From positions 4,741 to 14,420 of the forward strand of contig DQHT01000128.1 in assembly GCA_003531115.1 (NCBI GenBank): 9,680 bases of DNA. Reading direction: 5' to 3'. This stretch comes from Bacteroidota bacterium (GTDB taxonomy: Bacteria > Bacteroidota > Bacteroidia > UBA8524). Of this stretch, positions 6,705 to 9,680 are shown one piece after another. Both the position numbers and the translations under genes were made by a program. How positions within the stretch are numbered: the first letter of the stretch is position 1; the number at the start of each line of letters is the position of its first letter. Under the pieces are notes generated by a model. The model searched no databases. It had not been told where the DNA came from and worked only from the letters and a program-made list of their open reading frames with translations.

Positions 6705-8994
6705 CCTTCACATAAATATGACTGGTTCGTCCCTGATCATCCGTGCATGATATTTTTACCCGTCCTGCCGGGACTACAGCAATAAAACTTTCGCCGATTT
6801 TCGCAATACCCATATAGCGGTCGTTCACATACCAGTACATTTCTTTTACCCGGGCATCCACCTCAGCCACCAGGGAGAGTTGCGAAACTTCTTCTTTTTC
6901 GATCAGGTATTCTGCCTGGTCGGTCGGACTTACGATCCGCGGACCCGACTCCTGGAATATCCGCGTACAGAGCGGGTTATGAGGAGGAATCTTTTCGTAG
7001 CGGATGTTTTTGTCTTCAAAATAGCGGATAAGTGCCGGAGGGTAAACCGGATATACCGCTGAGATCCATCCTTCATCCGGTGCACAGGTTTTGCAATAGC
7101 TTATTTTTTTGTCGCTGCTTACCTGATACGCCTTGCGACAGGTACAGCGTTGGTGTTTAGAAATGCCGGGTAAAAAGTAATCGCTTCCAAAATGGATGCA
7201 TGCGTCTCCGGGAACCTGTCCGCTTTCCGTACATATCTTCCTTAAGGAGAGTTCTTTTGGCGGAAATAACCAATGCGTTTTTCCTCTCCCCTGAATGGCT
7301 TCAAACAATTGAAAAAGGAGGGGAGTGGCCATTTCGGCTCCGCTGAGGTCCGGAACACCATCATTATTAAAATTTCCTACCCAAACGCCGATCGTATAAT
7401 CGTCGTTATAGCCAATACTCCAGGCATCCCTGCGTCCGTAGCTGGTGCCCGTTTTCCAGGCGATCCTGGGAACCGATTTACCCATTTGCCAGGAAGTAGG
7501 CAGATCAGGGCGCTGAACCGTGCAGAGGATTTCGCTGATCAGGTAGCTGGCTTCTGGTTTTATCCAGGAATAACTCAATAATCCGCTATCCTGTTCCACA
7601 AAACGCAATGGCGAATAGGTTCCGTTATTGGCCAGGGTAGCATAGGCATTGGTGAGCGATTCGAGGTCAACACCACAGCCCCCAAGGATCATGGAGAGCC
7701 CTAATTTTGTTTTGTCTTTGCCAATCTGGACCATTCCCAATTCATTGAGTTTGGTCACAAATTCCTGGATCCCGTATTCGTTTAATACACTTACAGCCGG
7801 AATATTCAGCGAACGAGCCAGGGCCGACTGCACGGTCAGGGCTCCGTTAAAATGCAGGTCGTAGTTTTCAGGGGTATAACCTGAAAAATTTCCGGGTACA
7901 TCGTACAAAATGGTTTTTGGCGTGAGTATCCCTTTTTCGATGGCCAATCCATATACAAAAGGTTTTAAGGTAGAGCCCGGAGAACGAATGGCCTGTACCC
8001 CGTCAACTTCCCCCTGATTGTCCTTGTCCATAAAATCGGCCGAACCCGAATAGGCGATAACCTTGCGGCTACGGTTATCGATCACAATAACCGCCGCATT
8101 GGTGATATGGATCCCTTTGAGCCTTTGGCTGTAATTTTTGGTGATCTCTTCGCACTTACGCTGGGCGCTGTAACGAATATGGCTCCTGATAATCGGCGTT
8201 TTGTACTGCAAATACAGGCGACGACAAAGATGGGGAGCCACGGGTTCCCAAACTTTTCGTTCTATTTCAAGCTCTTCTTCAAGAGCAGTGTTCAGCGTGC
8301 CCCGGTCGATCCAGTTTTTATCATAAAAGTACTGCAGCCAGCGGTTCCTGGCTTCTTTGAGGGCTTCATTATCCGATCGGAGCTTCCAGCTATTCGGACG
8401 GTTTGGCACAACGGCCAGGGTAGCGATCTGGGCGGGGCTCAGCTGTTCGGGTAAACATTGAAAATAAAGATAAGAGGCCGATTTGATGCCTTCAACATTG
8501 CCACCATAGGGCACCAGGTTCAGGTACAGACGCAGTATCTCATCCTTACTGTAATGCCATTCCAGCTGAAATGCTTTGAAGACCTCCAGAATCTTATTGG
8601 AATAAGTACGTTCACGCGGTTCAAGAAGGCGAACCAGCTGCATGGTAATGGTGGAAGCTCCTGAAATACGTTTCCCACCGCTCAGGTTTTGAATAAAGGC
8701 CCTCATGATGGAAGCCGGATTGAAGCCCGGATGCGAGTAGAAAAATTGATCCTCTTTGAGCAAAAATGCTTTTTCAATGGCCACTGTGATCTCCTTTTCT
8801 TCAAGATAAAGGCGCCATTTGTCATCATCGCTCAAATATGCAGCCAGTGGCCGGCCTTCTTCCGACATGACCATACTGCTGTACTGCAGTGCCACACGAA
8901 ATGGAAAAAGTGTGTCGAAGAGCAAAAAAGTGAAAAATAAAAGCAGAAAGCCATTACGCAGGTAACGCAAAATTTTTGTCCTTCTTCTTTTCAT
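6691..8994 (-). CDS. pbpC: Penicillin-binding protein 1C
   Basis: A 767-residue bifunctional class A PBP of the PBP1C type, polymerising and cross-linking peptidoglycan outside the inner membrane. After a basic tail (MKRRRTK) a single membrane anchor spans about 14-31. The glycosyltransferase domain (about 45-220) shows EDQFFYSHPG with catalytic Glu81, GASTITMQLVRL (112-123) and YSKDEILRLYLNLVPYG (148-164). The transpeptidase (about 297-565) has SxxK with nucleophile Ser341 (SPGSTLKP), SxN at 395-397 (SLNIP) and KTG at 514-516 (KTGTSYGRRDAW). A cysteine-containing linker follows (588, 599, 617, 619, 634, 637, 676), then the C-terminal BiPBP_C-type beta domain (about 684-765) that distinguishes PBP1C. 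All active-site motifs are intact. PBP1C genes often sit beside an alpha-2-macroglobulin gene, but none is adjacent here. It diverges from lysA. Confidence 0.96.
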   Translation of the reverse strand: MKRRRTKILRYLRNGFLLLFFTFLLFDTLFPFRVALQYSSMVMSEEGRPLAAYLSDDDKWRLYLEEKEITVAIEKAFLLKEDQFFYSHPGFNPASIMRAFIQNLSGGKRISGASTITMQLVRLLEPRERTYSNKILEVFKAFQLEWHYSKDEILRLYLNLVPYGGNVEGIKSASYLYFQCLPEQLSPAQIATLAVVPNRPNSWKLRSDNEALKEARNRWLQYFYDKNWIDRGTLNTALEEELEIERKVWEPVAPHLCRRLYLQYKTPIIRSHIRYSAQRKCEEITKNYSQRLKGIHITNAAVIVIDNRSRKVIAYSGSADFMDKDNQGEVDGVQAIRSPGSTLKPFVYGLAIEKGILTPKTILYDVPGNFSGYTPENYDLHFNGALTVQSALARSLNIPAVSVLNEYGIQEFVTKLNELGMVQIGKDKTKLGLSMILGGCGVDLESLTNAYATLANNGTYSPLRFVEQDSGLLSYSWIKPEASYLISEILCTVQRPDLPTSWQMGKSVPRIAWKTGTSYGRRDAWSIGYNDDYTIGVWVGNFNNDGVPDLSGAEMATPLLFQLFEAIQGRGKTHWLFPPKELSLRKICTESGQVPGDACIHFGSDYFLPGISKHQRCTCRKAYQVSSDKKISYCKTCAPDEGWISAVYPVYPPALIRYFEDKNIRYEKIPPHNPLCTRIFQESGPRIVSPTDQAEYLIEKEEVSQLSLVAEVDARVKEMYWYVNDRYMGIAKIGESFIAVVPAGRVKISCTDDQGRTSHIYVKVTLY

Positions 8995-9053
8995 ACCGGA
9001 AATACCAAAGTCCCGAAGATAAATAGCTTAGGGGAAAAAAGTATTTTCGCGGC
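8995..9053. promoter_or_regulatory. Short divergent promoter region, pbpC/lysA
   Basis: Only 59 bp separate the two divergent start codons, so promoters for both genes must be compact, overlap, or lie partly inside the coding regions. On the plus strand TATTTTCG (9042-9049) differs at one position from the -7 consensus TAnnTTTG and ends 4 nt before the lysA ATG, but no matching TTG is seen 17-23 nt upstream. No convincing element is seen for pbpC. Confidence 0.3.
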
Positions 9054-9680
9054 ATGAAGTTCGAAAATAATGCCTGGTCGATTCAGGGAGTGAACCTGCT
9101 CGACATTGCCCGCGATTTCGGAACACCGGTGTATGTGTACGATGGGGAGTTGATCATTGCGCAGTATCAGCGTTTAACAAAGGCTTTTAAAGGAGCCCGT
9201 TTAAAGGTGAAGTACGCAATGAAGGCATTGAACAACCTGCATATTTTAAAGCTGCTCAAGGCGCAGGGCAGCGGACTCGACTGCGTATCCATACAGGAAG
9301 TAAAACTGGGACTCCTGGCCGGTTTTTCTCCAGAAGAAATACTCTTTACCCCAAATTGTGTTTCCCTCAATGAGATCAAGGAAGCTGTTGAACTGGGTGT
9401 GATGATCAATATTGACAATATCTCCATCCTGGAACAATTCGGAAGCCACTATGGGGGTTCTGTACCCGTTTGTATCCGCATCAACCCTCATATTATGGCA
9501 GGAGGGAATGCGCATATCAGCGTAGGGCATATCGATAGTAAATTTGGAATCTCCTTCTACCAGATGCGTCATGTTAACAGGGTAGTTAACTTGCATAAAA
9601 TGAAGGTTATAGGTCTTCATATGCATACCGGTTCGGATATTCTCGATGCCGGCGTGTTCCTGCAGGGAGCTGAACTGCTT
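9054..9680 (+). CDS. lysA: Diaminopimelate decarboxylase, N-terminal half (3' end outside window)
   Basis: The first 209 codons of a fold-type III PLP decarboxylase, open to the right edge; the family is usually around 400 residues. It converts meso-diaminopimelate to L-lysine in the last step of lysine synthesis. The PLP-binding lysine is Lys57 in VKYAMKALNN. Other family landmarks are FGTPVYVYD (22-30), GSGLDCVSIQEVKLGLLAG (72-90), ILFTPNCVS (96-104), INIDNISILEQ (118-128), the Bacteroidota-type RINPHIMAGGNAHISVGHIDSKFGI (142-166) and GLHMHTGSDI (187-196). That leaves LysA as the clear choice over arginine or ornithine decarboxylases of the same fold. The substrate-binding C-terminal barrel residues lie outside the window. 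It begins 59 bp from the divergent pbpC. Confidence 0.95.
   Translation, partial: MKFENNAWSIQGVNLLDIARDFGTPVYVYDGELIIAQYQRLTKAFKGARLKVKYAMKALNNLHILKLLKAQGSGLDCVSIQEVKLGLLAGFSPEEILFTPNCVSLNEIKEAVELGVMINIDNISILEQFGSHYGGSVPVCIRINPHIMAGGNAHISVGHIDSKFGISFYQMRHVNRVVNLHKMKVIGLHMHTGSDILDAGVFLQGAELL

Noticed and set aside
9167..9626. Minus-strand frames opposite lysA
   Set aside because: They are antisense to unmistakable LysA sequence and show no domain of their own.

Overview
The window looks like chromosomal DNA from a member of the Bacteroidota, probably a Saprospiria/Chitinophagia/Cytophagia-type environmental lineage (the class is a guess). The main evidence is a large secreted protein ending in a type IX secretion (T9SS) C-terminal sorting domain. 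Supporting evidence is a DUF3109 cysteine protein typical of the phylum, a Bacteroidota-style LysA, A-rich leaders without Shine-Dalgarno sequences, and a TTTG/TAnnTTTG promoter ahead of ferritin. The content is mostly housekeeping. I see no phage, transposon, CRISPR array, defence island or RNA gene.

Layout: (1) 1-675, minus: 5' part of a putative lipoprotein with MORN/YwqK-like YxDG/YxNG motifs, running off the left edge. (2) 676-865: divergent intergenic region holding seven 8-bp tandem repeats. (3) 866-2525, plus: a tight run of aquaporin Z, a small two-helix membrane protein and a membrane-anchored PH-like protein. (4) 2500-3383, minus: ferritin followed by a CoA-binding (YccU-like) protein with a 4-bp stop/start overlap. 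The CoA-binding gene also overlaps the PH-like gene tail-to-tail. (5) 3384-3454: two hairpins, the second a probable terminator for the gene to the right that also appears to contain the ferritin promoter. (6) 3455-6037, minus: an 860-residue T9SS-secreted multidomain protein. (7) 6120-6704, plus: DUF3109 protein, overlapping tail-to-tail with (8) 6691-8994, minus: penicillin-binding protein 1C. (9) 9054-9680, plus: 5' half of lysA, running off the right edge.

How the genes relate: ferritin stores iron and is coupled to a small CoA-binding protein. Aquaporin Z is co-directional with two uncharacterised envelope proteins. Peptidoglycan synthase pbpC and lysA, which consumes the peptidoglycan precursor meso-diaminopimelate, diverge from a 59-bp gap. 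The most notable structures are the terminator/promoter overlap ahead of ferritin and the G-rich 8-bp repeat between the lipoprotein and aqpZ. I found no convincing evidence of an undescribed multi-gene system.
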